Positions 45,104 to 54,136 of a stretch of DNA of 64,000 nucleotides are shown here, one piece after another. Origin of the DNA: Rhodobiaceae bacterium. Its GTDB lineage: Bacteria > Pseudomonadota > Alphaproteobacteria > Rhizobiales > Tepidamorphaceae. The first letter of the stretch is position 1, and every line of letters starts with the position of its first letter. The notes under the pieces were generated by a model. It saw only the letters and a list, made by a program, of their open reading frames with translations, searched no databases and was not told the origin of the DNA. The stretch spans positions 256,326 to 320,325 of the forward strand of contig JACKJP010000004.1 of assembly GCA_020637895.1 (NCBI GenBank), read 5' to 3'. The position numbers were made by a program, and so were the translations under genes.

Positions 45104-45793
45104 TCAGCCCGCGATCAGGCTCAGATACCAGAGGCTGCCGAAAAACAGCGCGGCAGCGCCGGCAATCAGCCCGACGATGAAAGCCAGAACGATACCCGCC
45201 CATCCGAACTTTCGGGGAGCGACGGCTGAAGCGGTCGCCAGTTCGGCCGCGGGCGTGGGTGCTGGTGCGGACGTCTTTCGCGTCTCTTCTGCCCGGCTGT
45301 CACCGGCCAGCGTATCCCCCGCGAGCGCCCTTTCCCGTTCCAGCATCCGGCGCGCGACATAGTCCGTCACCCGGCTTGCCATCTCGTCGAGCCCGGTCGT
45401 CTCGAACATGAGCTGGCGACCGTAGCGGGTTTCCTGAACGAGACGATAGGTACGCTTGTCGCGGCCCATGGAGACATGCGCCAGCATGTCGACCCAAAGC
45501 CGCGGCGTGACGCCGGTCTGGATCTGAAAATCGAACATGTCGGAACCGGCTGGCAATTCTTCCGCAAGATCGCCCAGCGCGTCCTGCAGCAATTGCAGCC
45601 GCGCCAGTTCGGCTTCCCTGAGATCGACAATCACATCGGACCGCTCGACATCTGAAAGCCGGGCGCGGCGGATGGCATCGCGCAACCGGTTGCCTGTGGC
45701 CGTCGGCGCGGGGATGACATTGTCGGCGCGCTTGCCACCTTCCGCTGCAGCGCCCGCGCCGGTTCTGCCATCGATCACGTTGTAGTCGCTCAT
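45104..45793 (-). CDS. Conserved membrane-anchored protein of unknown function
   Basis: This 229-residue protein has a soluble N-terminal part (residues 1-165) with GNRLRDAIRRARLSDVERSDVIVDLREAEL-like helices and a conserved FDFQIQTGVTPRLWVDMLAHV, RDKRTYRLVQETRYGR region. An Ala/Pro/Thr linker follows, then one or two C-terminal hydrophobic helices (IVLAFIVGLIAGAAALFFGS). Similar proteins occur across rhizobia; function is unknown. ATG 45793 chosen over 45814 from homology. A CtrA-like box lies 32 bp upstream. Confidence 0.7.
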   Translation of the reverse strand: MSDYNVIDGRTGAGAAAEGGKRADNVIPAPTATGNRLRDAIRRARLSDVERSDVIVDLREAELARLQLLQDALGDLAEELPAGSDMFDFQIQTGVTPRLWVDMLAHVSMGRDKRTYRLVQETRYGRQLMFETTGLDEMASRVTDYVARRMLERERALAGDTLAGDSRAEETRKTSAPAPTPAAELATASAVAPRKFGWAGIVLAFIVGLIAGAAALFFGSLWYLSLIAG

Positions 45794-45824
45794 GCGAATG
45801 ATTCTCCGGCACATTTACGATCCG

Positions 45825-45840
45825 TTAACGCAAATTTTAC
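45825..45840. promoter_or_regulatory. CtrA-like box TTAA-N7-TTTAC
   Basis: TTAACGCAAATTTTAC matches the CtrA consensus TTAA-N7-TTAAC except for one base. It lies in the 147-bp divergent gap between the 45104-45793 and 45941-46768 genes, close to the first start. A single imperfect site; treat as candidate. Confidence 0.35.
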
Positions 45841-45940
45841 CCGACTGACTGCCGCAACGCGAGTCCGCACCGGCCTCTTCGTCTTGTTGCGGGCACAAAG
45901 CCGGTGATAGTTTTTCATTTCCGCAAGGAGGCGGACGCGG

Positions 45941-46768
45941 ATGCGCGTGCTGGCCTTACAGATCATCTGCCTGTGTTGCCTGATGGCAGTATCGGCGCGC
46001 GCCCAGCAGACGCCGAATGCTGGCGAGCGGGTCGATGTCGAACTGGTCCTGGCCGCCGACGTATCGCTTTCGATGGATAGCGAGGAACGGCGGTTCCAGC
46101 GTGAGGGCTATATCAAGGCCCTCAACAGCCCGGAAGTGCTCGCCGCCATCGTCGAGGGTGGCTGGGGGCGCATTGCCCTGACCTATGTCGAATGGGCCGG
46201 CGAGGACAGCCAGACCATTATCGTTCCCTGGACGCTGATAGACAGCGCGGCAACGATGAAAGGCTTCACTGACCGGATCAGCGATACGCCCTCGCGTGCC
46301 TATCACCGAACGTCCATTTCCGCGGTGCTGGAATTTTCAGCCGCCCTTTTCGACGCCAACGGCTTTCGCGGGATGCGCAGGGTCATCGACGTTTCAGGCG
46401 ACGGCCCCAACAATCAGGGCCGTCCGGTGACTGAGAGCCGTGACCGGATCGTCGCGCAGGGCATCACCATCAACGGGCTGCCCGTGATGATCCGCGCGCC
46501 CGGTTCGGGCTTTTTCGATATCGCCGATCTCGACCGCTACTACGAGCATTGCGTCATCGGCGGGCCGCAGAGTTTCATCATGCCCGCTGTCGGCTGGGAC
46601 GGATTTGCCCTGGCCGTCCGACGCAAGCTCTTGCTGGAAATCGCCCTGAAACCGGACCAGCCGGTCATCATGCTGGCGCAGGCGCAGACGGAAAGCCGCC
46701 CTCCGCCAGACTGCCTTGTCGGCGAACGGATATGGCGCGATCGCGGATGGCGCTTCGATACGCCTTGA
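45941..46768 (+). CDS. DUF1194 protein, secreted VWA-like
   Basis: This 275-residue protein has a signal peptide (cut near ARAQ, residue 21), then a von Willebrand A-like domain: ELVLAADVSLSMDSEERRFQ has the D-x-S-x-S metal motif, and RRVIDVSGDGPNNQG and the C-terminal YYEHCVIGG follow. DUF1194 proteins are periplasmic and common in alphaproteobacteria, function unknown. GGAGG precedes the ATG. Confidence 0.87.
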   Translation: MRVLALQIICLCCLMAVSARAQQTPNAGERVDVELVLAADVSLSMDSEERRFQREGYIKALNSPEVLAAIVEGGWGRIALTYVEWAGEDSQTIIVPWTLIDSAATMKGFTDRISDTPSRAYHRTSISAVLEFSAALFDANGFRGMRRVIDVSGDGPNNQGRPVTESRDRIVAQGITINGLPVMIRAPGSGFFDIADLDRYYEHCVIGGPQSFIMPAVGWDGFALAVRRKLLLEIALKPDQPVIMLAQAQTESRPPPDCLVGERIWRDRGWRFDTP

Positions 46769-46910
46769 GACGACAACTTTAGATCGCTCGTTTCCGCAAC
46801 AATCAACCAAAACAGAGTCTAGGCAGGATTCCACCTGATCTGCTAGCTTTTCCGAATCAGTTGCGGAATGTCGCGTGCGTGACTCGGTAGGGCTAATTGG
46901 GGGGCTCGCG

Positions 46911-47258
46911 ATGATTGCTCTGCACTGGGAACGGCCGGCCGGCAACGGGTGGCACAAGCTCGATTCCATCGACATCACGAAGATCCGGACGATCGGCATA
47001 TTCATCATCTGGCATGAGGGCGACCCGGGCAGGGTCATTCGGGTGTGCCAGGGAGATGTCGGCCGTCAATTGCAGCTCGAACAGATCAGCCCGCCGGTGC
47101 TTAGATATCGGGTTTTCGGCGAACTTTGCGTGACCTGGGCGTCGGTGCCGGCATCGTTTCGAAATGGCGTGGAACGCTATCTGGCGAATCTGCTTCGGCC
47201 GCAGGTCGGCGAAAGCTATCCGCTCACCTTACCGCTTGCTGCGAATTCGCCTCTTTAG
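46911..47258 (+). CDS. Conserved small protein, possibly GIY-YIG-like and degenerate
   Basis: This 115-residue protein shows TIGIFIIWHEGDPGRVIRVCQGDVGRQLQ and, later, CVTWASVPASFRNGVERYLANLL and GESYPLTLPLAANSPL. The order of a short strand motif, a second strand ending in QGD, and a terminal Pro-rich segment recalls GIY-YIG nucleases, but the GIY and YIG tyrosines are replaced, so it is probably not a nuclease. ATG 46911 with GGGGGG upstream is preferred; GTG 46875 adds 12 residues. Confidence 0.55.
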   Translation: MIALHWERPAGNGWHKLDSIDITKIRTIGIFIIWHEGDPGRVIRVCQGDVGRQLQLEQISPPVLRYRVFGELCVTWASVPASFRNGVERYLANLLRPQVGESYPLTLPLAANSPL

Positions 47259-47359
47259 CACCGCAGGCCGTTGCCCCCGATCGTCGGTGATGGCGATCGG
47301 CTTCATGTTTCGGCCCGCCGCGGGGTTCGATCTGTCCCCGCGCGCGGGACGGTTCCCGC

Positions 47360-47671
47360 TCAACGCTGGCCAAGGAGACGCCATGCCTGACGGGAGCGGT
47401 GCGCACGCCCCGCCAGCATGCGGCTGGCATTGTCGGCCAATGGCAGCGCCAGCGCCTCGCGGACGTCTGCCGCGGTGAGTCCGATATCGTCGAGCAGGTG
47501 CTCGTCGAGTTCACCCAGAATCGCCAAATCGTCGCGCCGCTTCCAGTTGCGCCACAGCCGCATCGCCGGCTCGATAATGGCCATGCCGGTATCGACCAGG
47601 ACACGCCTGATATCCGCGTGGCTGTCGGGACGCCCGCGACCGTCCCGCTCATATGCGTCTGACTGTATCAT
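47360..47671 (-). CDS. DUF1127 family protein
   Basis: This 103-residue protein has a C-terminal DUF1127 motif: RRDDLAILGELDEHLLDDIGL followed by TAADVREALALP. Small DUF1127 proteins are Arg-rich and in some rhizobia affect RNA turnover and phosphate or carbon metabolism. Divergent from LysR at 47824. Confidence 0.8.
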   Translation of the reverse strand: MIQSDAYERDGRGRPDSHADIRRVLVDTGMAIIEPAMRLWRNWKRRDDLAILGELDEHLLDDIGLTAADVREALALPLADNASRMLAGRAHRSRQAWRLLGQR

Positions 47672-47823
47672 CTGTCTTGCCCTTCAACCTTGCACCGCCT
47701 CCGTCGGGCGGCCTTGGAACGGACAATGTCAGCCTTCACACGATCAGAAAAACGAAATATACTTAGGGTAAGGTTCAAATAATTTGACGCTCATTCGAAC
47801 CGGGTCACGGGAAACGCAAGGCG

Positions 47824-48735
47824 ATGAATCAGTTTGCACCCACCAGCCTGCCGCTGCTCGAAACCGATGTGCTGCGCAGCTTTGTGGCCATCGTGGAGAC
47901 CGGCAGCTTCCGCGCTGCTGCCGATGTCGTGCTGCGAACGCCATCGGCGATCTCGATGCAGATCAAGAAGCTCGAGGAAACGCTCGGTCGCCCGGTGCTG
48001 GTCCGCGACAGCCGCTCCGTTCAACTCACGCGCGAAGGCGAAATGCTGCTGGAGCACGCCCGGCGCATGCTGGCGCTTAACCGTGAAATCGTTACCAAGT
48101 TCGTCGCTCAGGACATCGCCGGCGAAGTTCGCATGGGTGCGCCGGACGAGGTGGCCGAACGCTTCCTGCCTGACATGCTGCGCCGCTTCTACGAGAGCCA
48201 TCCCGGCATTACCGTCAATGTCGTGGTGGAGAATACCGAATTGCTGATAGGTCGCGTCAAACGCAAGAATCTGGACCTCGCGCTGGTGACCTGCGAAGCG
48301 GGTCACGGCGATGAACCTTCCACTGAAATTCTTTACCGCGAACGCCTGGTCTGGGCCATGTTGCGCGGTGGCATTGCCGCCGAACAGGACCCGCTGCCGC
48401 TTTCGGTCTGGGACGAAACATGCATCTGGCGCAAGACCTGTATCGAGGGCCTTGAGAGTGCCGGCCGCAATTACCGTATCGCGTTCCAGAGCGCGTATGT
48501 CTCGGGTCAGAAGGCGGCCATCCTCGCCGATCTGGCGATCGCACCGCTTCCCGCCTCGACGATTGGCGGGCAGATCGTCGAGGCCGATCCGCAATATGAT
48601 CTGCCGGTCCTTCCCGACAACAAGCTGGGCATGATCCTAGCTGACGGCGCCGGCGCGGCCGTGCTCGCTGCCGCGGACCATCTCAGGGCGAGCTTCGCCG
48701 AACGCGAGGCCAGACAGGAACGCCAGGAGGCATAG
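47824..48735 (+). CDS. LysR-family transcriptional regulator
   Basis: This 303-residue regulator has a HTH at about residues 16-60 (SFVAIVETGSFRAAADVVLRTPSAISMQIKKLEETLG) and an effector domain starting near GEVRMGAPDEVAERFLPD. The effector is unknown; no clear divergent partner except the DUF1127 gene. IclR follows 83 bp downstream on the same strand. Confidence 0.88.
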   Translation: MNQFAPTSLPLLETDVLRSFVAIVETGSFRAAADVVLRTPSAISMQIKKLEETLGRPVLVRDSRSVQLTREGEMLLEHARRMLALNREIVTKFVAQDIAGEVRMGAPDEVAERFLPDMLRRFYESHPGITVNVVVENTELLIGRVKRKNLDLALVTCEAGHGDEPSTEILYRERLVWAMLRGGIAAEQDPLPLSVWDETCIWRKTCIEGLESAGRNYRIAFQSAYVSGQKAAILADLAIAPLPASTIGGQIVEADPQYDLPVLPDNKLGMILADGAGAAVLAAADHLRASFAEREARQERQEA

Positions 48736-48818
48736 CAGTTCACGGTGACTGAATTTTTGCTATTGGCGGATCTGATTGGCTGTCTGCGCCAGCATCACAT
48801 GAACGGGACAGATTGTTG

Positions 48819-49646
48819 ATGACAGCGATCGAACGGCAACCGGATGAAGCGGCCAGGAAGGAAAGCAGCACGCGCAAATTGCTGCATATCCTTGATTTCT
48901 TCGACGACAGCCATCCCGCATGGACTGTCGAGATGCTGATGCGCGAGCTTGGCACCACGCGCCCGACGACATACCGCTATGTGAAGGCACTGTGCGACTG
49001 CGGACTTCTCGCGCCCGGTGCCGGTGGCACCTACGTCCTCGGTCCGCGCATCATCCAGCTCGACCGGCAGATGCAGGTCTCCAGTCCCCTGCTCAAGGTG
49101 GCAATTCCGATTCTGGCGGAAGACACGTCGCCCGTCATCGGCTCGACAGTCATCAGTTGCTTCTATGGCGAGCAGGTCCTCTCGATCTATGTCGACAAAC
49201 GCGATCCGGATATCGTCATTCGCATGGAACGTGGCGAGGCTTTTCCGCTGATCGACGGCGCGCCATCGCTGATCATCCTTGCGCACCTGCCGCCCTACCA
49301 GATGAAGAAGTTCTACAACTCAAACGCAGCCGGAATCGCCGAGGCCAGCCTGGGCGCCAGCTTCGAGGAATTCCGCAAGGCCATGCGAGCGATGCGCAAG
49401 GCCGGCTATTGTGTCGGCTATCGGCTGAACCCGCTGGTGAAGGGCGTCGCCGCACCGATCTTCCACGATGCCAGCTCCGTCTCTGCCAGCGTCTGCTATG
49501 TCAGGCGGGCCGACATCACGAGCGATGAAGATCTGAACGAGTTGACCGCATTGACCGTGCGGGCGGCAAAGCAAATCTCCGAGAAGCTCAGGCAATTCGA
49601 CCCTTCCGCCAACAAGGGCCTGCCGACGCCAAGAATGTCGGGCTGA
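48819..49646 (+). CDS. IclR-family transcriptional regulator
   Basis: This 275-residue regulator has a winged HTH (STRKLLHILDFFDDSHPAWTVEMLMRELGTTRPTTYRYVKAL) and an IclR effector domain (SSPLLKVAIPILAEDT, GAPSLIILAHLPPYQMKKFYN, AGYCVGYRLNPLVKGVAAPIF). The gene converges on the acyl-CoA dehydrogenase gene (9 bp apart), its likely target; a direct repeat lies upstream of that gene. ATG 48819 preferred to TTG 48813. Confidence 0.9.
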   Translation: MTAIERQPDEAARKESSTRKLLHILDFFDDSHPAWTVEMLMRELGTTRPTTYRYVKALCDCGLLAPGAGGTYVLGPRIIQLDRQMQVSSPLLKVAIPILAEDTSPVIGSTVISCFYGEQVLSIYVDKRDPDIVIRMERGEAFPLIDGAPSLIILAHLPPYQMKKFYNSNAAGIAEASLGASFEEFRKAMRAMRKAGYCVGYRLNPLVKGVAAPIFHDASSVSASVCYVRRADITSDEDLNELTALTVRAAKQISEKLRQFDPSANKGLPTPRMSG

Positions 49647-49655
49647 ACCGGCAGC

Positions 49656-51470
49656 TCAGGCCCGTTGCATCGCAAGCAATCCGGACACTGTTTCAAGCGG
49701 GACAGGCGCATCATCGAGCAGCAATTCGGTTGCCTCGCGATTGAACGCCTCCGCGCCGCGTCCAAGCAGGTTCGATGGCGCCAGGTAGTTCTCGAGAATG
49801 AATTTCGACATCAGCAGCCGCCGCGCGTCACCGCCCGATTGTCCAAGGCGGGCGCCCTCGATCGCCATGAGGGTCGCGGTGACGATGTGATAGAGCGCGG
49901 CTGCCGCCTGACGCGCCAACGGGTCGTTCTGTTCGCGGTAAACCTCCAGCGCGAAGGCAATCGTCGCGTCGACATAGGAGTTCAGTTCATCCCTGAACGC
50001 CTGCGGAAGCGTGCTCAGCGCCGAAATCTCCGAATGCAGGAATTCGGCCAGCTCTTCGTGACACTGCGCCCTGCCGATCGCCCGGTTGACGACGTCGAGC
50101 GCGTTGATGTTTGAGGTGCCCTCCCACAGGACGCCGACGACAGCGTCGTTGATCAGCCTTGGATTGACCCAGTCGTTGATATAGCCAACCCCGCCGCGCA
50201 CTTCCATCGCGCGCACCGCCGTATCGATATTGTCGCGGCTTGCCTGATACTTCAGCAGGGGCGTCATGATCCGCAGCAGTTTTTCCGCCCGCTTGATGCC
50301 GGCCTGCGATGCCTCAAGCTGCGTTGCAGCGGCAAGGATCATGGAGAGCGACTGTTCGGTCGGGATCATGATGTTCATGAGTTCCCGTCTGACGAGCGGC
50401 TTCTCGATGATCTTCCCGCCGAAAACCTGACGACCCCGTGCAGCCCACAGCGCCTCGTTCAGGCAACGCCGCATCATGCCTGCCGCGCGCACACCGTGCG
50501 AAAGGCGCGATAGCGAAACCTGCTTCATCACCATGCTGAGACCGGGATTGGCCTTCGCCCCGACATCGCCCAGCGGATAGGCGATCGCGCCTTCGAAGAC
50601 GATCTCGCCCGATGCCATCGAACGGGTACCCATCTTGTCTTTCAGACGCACCGTCCGGAATGCATTGCGGGAGCCGTCATCAAGATTGCGCGGCGCGATG
50701 AACAATGCGAGGCCCGTGTTCCCGTCCGGCGCGCCTTCGGGCCGCGCCATGATCAGCTGTACGTCGGCATCGACGCAGGAACAGAACCACTTCTCGCCAT
50801 AAAGGCGCCACTGGCCGTCCTCGAGCCGCGCCTGAAGGGAGAGGTTGCTGACATCGTTCCCGCCCGCCTTCTCGGTCATGAAGATCGCGCCCTTGTAGAT
50901 CTCCTTCATGTCCTGGCTCCACATCCGGTCCAGAAACTTTGCCTTGAGCTTTTCGTCGCCGAAGCGATCGATCAGCATGGAGATCGTGTCGGTCGCGGAG
51001 ATCGGACAGAGCAGGCCGAACTCCGACTGCGCGAAGAGATACTGAAATACATACTTGGCGATCGGCGGCACCCTGTCCTGCCAGCCAAGAACACCCGGCC
51101 GGTGCGACATGGCGGCCAGACCGAACTGGCCGTAACCGATATCTTCCATGCGCCGGTAAGACGGGTGGAACTCGACCCAGTCGACATCCTCACCCTTCGC
51201 GGTTCGATGATGGAGGACCGGCACATGATGGTTTGCCATCCGCGACATCGCATCGAGTTCACCACCCGCGATAGCGCCAAGTTCCCGATAGTGTGGCTCC
51301 ATATGGTGCAGGACTTCGGCATTGAAATAGAGCGGCAACAGGGCCTGAACGCTGCGGTCGATGTCGTAGAAGTTCTCGCCGCTACAGTCATCGGCGATCC
51401 ACGAGTTCTGTTGCCTGACCTTCGCAGCGGGTTGCCGGTCCTGTGTCGGGATATTGTTGTGAAGGTTCAT
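49656..51470 (-). CDS. Acyl-CoA dehydrogenase, AidB-like
   Basis: This 604-residue FAD flavoenzyme has MTEKAGGNDVSNLSLQA, WFCSCVDADVQLIMARPEGAP, KDKMGTRSMASGEIVFEGA, and the C-terminal RGGVGYINDWVNPRLINDAV-type AidB extension. The length is near 600, larger than ordinary acyl-CoA dehydrogenases. The substrate is unknown; AidB itself binds DNA and responds to alkylation, but that is not implied here. ATG 51470 has GGAGGAACAGGG. Likely controlled by the adjacent IclR. Confidence 0.88.
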   Translation of the reverse strand: MNLHNNIPTQDRQPAAKVRQQNSWIADDCSGENFYDIDRSVQALLPLYFNAEVLHHMEPHYRELGAIAGGELDAMSRMANHHVPVLHHRTAKGEDVDWVEFHPSYRRMEDIGYGQFGLAAMSHRPGVLGWQDRVPPIAKYVFQYLFAQSEFGLLCPISATDTISMLIDRFGDEKLKAKFLDRMWSQDMKEIYKGAIFMTEKAGGNDVSNLSLQARLEDGQWRLYGEKWFCSCVDADVQLIMARPEGAPDGNTGLALFIAPRNLDDGSRNAFRTVRLKDKMGTRSMASGEIVFEGAIAYPLGDVGAKANPGLSMVMKQVSLSRLSHGVRAAGMMRRCLNEALWAARGRQVFGGKIIEKPLVRRELMNIMIPTEQSLSMILAAATQLEASQAGIKRAEKLLRIMTPLLKYQASRDNIDTAVRAMEVRGGVGYINDWVNPRLINDAVVGVLWEGTSNINALDVVNRAIGRAQCHEELAEFLHSEISALSTLPQAFRDELNSYVDATIAFALEVYREQNDPLARQAAAALYHIVTATLMAIEGARLGQSGGDARRLLMSKFILENYLAPSNLLGRGAEAFNREATELLLDDAPVPLETVSGLLAMQRA

Positions 51471-51540
51471 CGCCCTGTTCCTCCGTGGTTGCCGCCAGCG
51501 TGTGCACGCTTGTCTCGATAATTCTTGCTTGCGGCAAAAA

Positions 51541-51560
51541 TTCCACAAAATCCCACAATA
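51541..51560. promoter_or_regulatory. 10-bp direct repeat upstream of the acyl-CoA dehydrogenase
   Basis: TTCCACAAAA and TCCCACAATA are tandem, in-phase repeats about 70 bp upstream of the dehydrogenase start, in an otherwise AT-rich promoter region. They could bind the neighbouring IclR or another regulator; inference. Confidence 0.35.
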
Positions 51561-51677
51561 TGCAAATTTTACTTGATATGCGATGCGTCGGCGGCGATCT
51601 CGGACGAGCGAAGCCCGGCGCGGGCCCACGCCTTGCGCATCCTCAAAAGTGAAATGTCTGGAATGGCGATCTGGCGA

Positions 51678-53723
51678 TTAGCCGCGCCGACGCCCGCCGC
51701 GACGCGTCCTGCGTCCATCGCCGTCGGTCACCGATGCCAAACGCGGCTCGGGAAGTTTGACCTCAGCGGCCAGCCGCGGAAACGGATCGGACTTGTTCGG
51801 CAGCGCCATGGCGTTGACGAAATGCTCCTGGAACCTTGGCTCCAGCGCCGTCTCGATCTTTTCGATCCGTCGTACCAGCGCCTCGATCTCGCGGCGATGA
51901 TCGGTATTGAGCAGCGCCATGCGCGCGCCCGTACCTGCCGCATTGCCAACAGCGGCGACCTTTTTCAGGTCGCAATCAGGCACGAGCCCGAGGACCATCG
52001 CGTATTTCGGATCGATATAGGAGCCGAAAGCGCCGGCCAGCTTGATCCTGTCGACGGCCGAAATCCCAAGCTTGTCCATCAGCAGGCGCACGCCGGCATA
52101 GAGCGCTGCCTTGGCAAGCTGGATCGCCCTGACATCGTTCTGCGTCACGGTGATCGGGCTGCCCTGCCCTTCGCCGCCGGGCCAGAGAACATATGTAAAG
52201 GTGCGCCGGTCCGGGACGATCCGGCCATTGAAATCGCCGCGCGACCCGTCGATCACGCCATCGGCCGTGATGACGCCGGCGAGAAACATCTCCGCGATTG
52301 CCTCCACGATCCCTGATCCGCAAATGCCGGTTACGCCGACCTGATCGATCTTCTCGGCAAATTCGGGTTCATCCGACCAGGCGTCGATGCCGATAACCCT
52401 GATCTTCGCCCGTAGCGTTTCAGGGTCGACCCGGACGCGTTCAATGGCGCCGGGCGCCGCGCGCTGTCCGCAGGAAATTTCAGCACCTTCAAATGCCGGG
52501 CCCGTGGGCGAGGATGCCGCAACGATGCGTTCCCTGTTGCCGAGCACGATTTCCGCATTGGTGCCGACGTCGACGAGCAGTGTGACCTCGTCGCTGTTCT
52601 GGGGCCCTTCGGCAAGCGTTGCGCCGGCGGCATCCGCACCCACATGACCGGCGATGCAGGGCAAAATATAAACGCGCGCGCCAGGATTGATCTCAATGCC
52701 GATCTGCGACGCCTCGATATCGAGCGAAGAGGATACGGCAAGCGCGAACGGCGCCGAACCGAGAGGAACCGGATCGAGCCCGAGGAAAAGATGGTGCATG
52801 ACCGGATTGGCGACGAAGACCGCCTCGAGCACATGCTCCCGTCGGATGCCGCCTTCACTGCAGACACGTTCGATAAGAGTGTTGATCGCCTCCCGAACGG
52901 TTCGTGTCAGCGCCTCGCGGCCGTCCGGATTCATCATGACATAGGAGACACGACTCATCAGATCTTCGCCAAAGCGGATCTGCGGGTTCGACGTACCCGA
53001 TGACGCGACCGTACGGCCGGAGAGTAGCGACGACAGGTGGACGGCAATGGTGGTCGACCCGATATCGACTGCGACACCATAGGCGTCGCCGTTGAAACCC
53101 GGCCACGCGGCAATCACCTGCGCCGGTGAGCGTCCATCGTCATGGACCGCCACCGTGACCTTCCATTCGCCATCGCGCAGGATATCCGGAATGTGGGAAA
53201 GCATGCGGAAATCGGCGGTGAGACCGTCAATCTTCCACTCCCGCTTCAGCGCGGCGAACAGTCGGTCAAGATCGCCGAGCGGCTTCTCCATATCCGGCTC
53301 TTCGACTTCCACATAGTAGAGACGCGTTGCCGGCTTGCGGTCTATGTGGCGGGTTTCGGCGCGTTTACGCACGATTTGCCTGTTGACCTGCACATCCTGG
53401 GGAACATCGATGACGAGGTCGCCCTCAACGCGCGCCTGACAGGAAAGCCGCCGTTCCGGCGCAAGGCTGCGAAGTCCCGCGTAGCGCGCTTCCACTTCGT
53501 TAGCCGGCGAAATATTGTCGGGTGCTGAGGTGATGCCATGCTTGGCGAACTGTCCTGTTGCCTGCTCGATCTGGCAACGGCCGCATATCCCGCGCCCGCC
53601 GCACACGCTCTCTATATAGACACCGAGCGAGCGGGCAGCATCGAGCACGGGCGTTCCGACGGGGAAACGCCCGCGCCGGCCCGACGGCATGAAAAGTACG
53701 AGAGCTTCCTGTTGCGCGCTCAT
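51678..53723 (-). CDS. RACo/RamA-type corrinoid-protein reactivation ATPase (DUF4445 ASKHA)
   Basis: This 681-residue protein has an N-terminal plant-type [2Fe-2S] ferredoxin domain with Cys41, Cys47, Cys50 and Cys95 (SVCGGRGICGRC, RRLSCQA), a linker, and an ASKHA ATPase fold (GVAVDIGSTTIAVHLSS, LLVDVGTNAEIVLGN, GICGSGIVEAIAEM). Such proteins reduce inactive Co(II) corrinoids to Co(I) at the cost of ATP. It lies in a leftward run with the pterin methyltransferase (54137) and the phasin-like gene; a GTG at 53732 overlaps the latter's stop, but ATG 53723 has the better Shine-Dalgarno (GGTGA). A basic C-terminal tail (RRTRRGGRRRG) is present. Confidence 0.88.
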   Translation of the reverse strand: MSAQQEALVLFMPSGRRGRFPVGTPVLDAARSLGVYIESVCGGRGICGRCQIEQATGQFAKHGITSAPDNISPANEVEARYAGLRSLAPERRLSCQARVEGDLVIDVPQDVQVNRQIVRKRAETRHIDRKPATRLYYVEVEEPDMEKPLGDLDRLFAALKREWKIDGLTADFRMLSHIPDILRDGEWKVTVAVHDDGRSPAQVIAAWPGFNGDAYGVAVDIGSTTIAVHLSSLLSGRTVASSGTSNPQIRFGEDLMSRVSYVMMNPDGREALTRTVREAINTLIERVCSEGGIRREHVLEAVFVANPVMHHLFLGLDPVPLGSAPFALAVSSSLDIEASQIGIEINPGARVYILPCIAGHVGADAAGATLAEGPQNSDEVTLLVDVGTNAEIVLGNRERIVAASSPTGPAFEGAEISCGQRAAPGAIERVRVDPETLRAKIRVIGIDAWSDEPEFAEKIDQVGVTGICGSGIVEAIAEMFLAGVITADGVIDGSRGDFNGRIVPDRRTFTYVLWPGGEGQGSPITVTQNDVRAIQLAKAALYAGVRLLMDKLGISAVDRIKLAGAFGSYIDPKYAMVLGLVPDCDLKKVAAVGNAAGTGARMALLNTDHRREIEALVRRIEKIETALEPRFQEHFVNAMALPNKSDPFPRLAAEVKLPEPRLASVTDGDGRRTRRGGRRRG

Positions 53724-53728
53724 TGGCT

Positions 53729-54115
53729 TCACCGAGTCTTCTTTGGCCCGCCCTTGGCTCCTGGCTTGCCGAGACGCACTGAATTCTTGCGCACGCGCTT
53801 GGCGTAGGGGCCGACCGCGCTCGAAGCGATACGATCCGCCGAGCCGGCGAGGGCATTGACGTCGCCGGACAGGAACGCCAGCGACATTTTCGCGCTTTCC
53901 CGCATTACCTGAAACCCTGCCTCGACAAACGATTCACCGGCAGCTTCCATCTTTTCCCGCACCATCCGGTCCAGTTCAGCGTGGCTATCTGCGGCACTAT
54001 CTGTGGCAAGGCCCATAAGCCGCCGCTGCATGATCAGCGGAATTTGTCCGCACATCGCGATCATCGCGAAATGAGAATTGAGGTTCGAGTTCGCCCGTCG
54101 GCGCGGCTTTTTCAA
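53729..54115 (-). CDS. Small phasin-like protein
   Basis: This 128-residue, mostly helical protein contains ADSHAELDRMVREKMEAAGESFVEAGFQVMRESAKMSLAF, resembling phasin or apolipophorin-like helices, and a basic tail rich in Lys, Gly and Arg. TTG 54115 has a GGAGA Shine-Dalgarno; an ATG at 54064 is an alternative. It is placed tightly between the pterin methyltransferase (21 bp) and the reactivation ATPase (overlap with a GTG start). No role is known; the position suggests involvement with the corrinoid system. Confidence 0.6.
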   Translation of the reverse strand: MKKPRRRANSNLNSHFAMIAMCGQIPLIMQRRLMGLATDSAADSHAELDRMVREKMEAAGESFVEAGFQVMRESAKMSLAFLSGDVNALAGSADRIASSAVGPYAKRVRKNSVRLGKPGAKGGPKKTR

Positions 54116-54136
54116 TAAGTCTCCATTTCCACGGCC

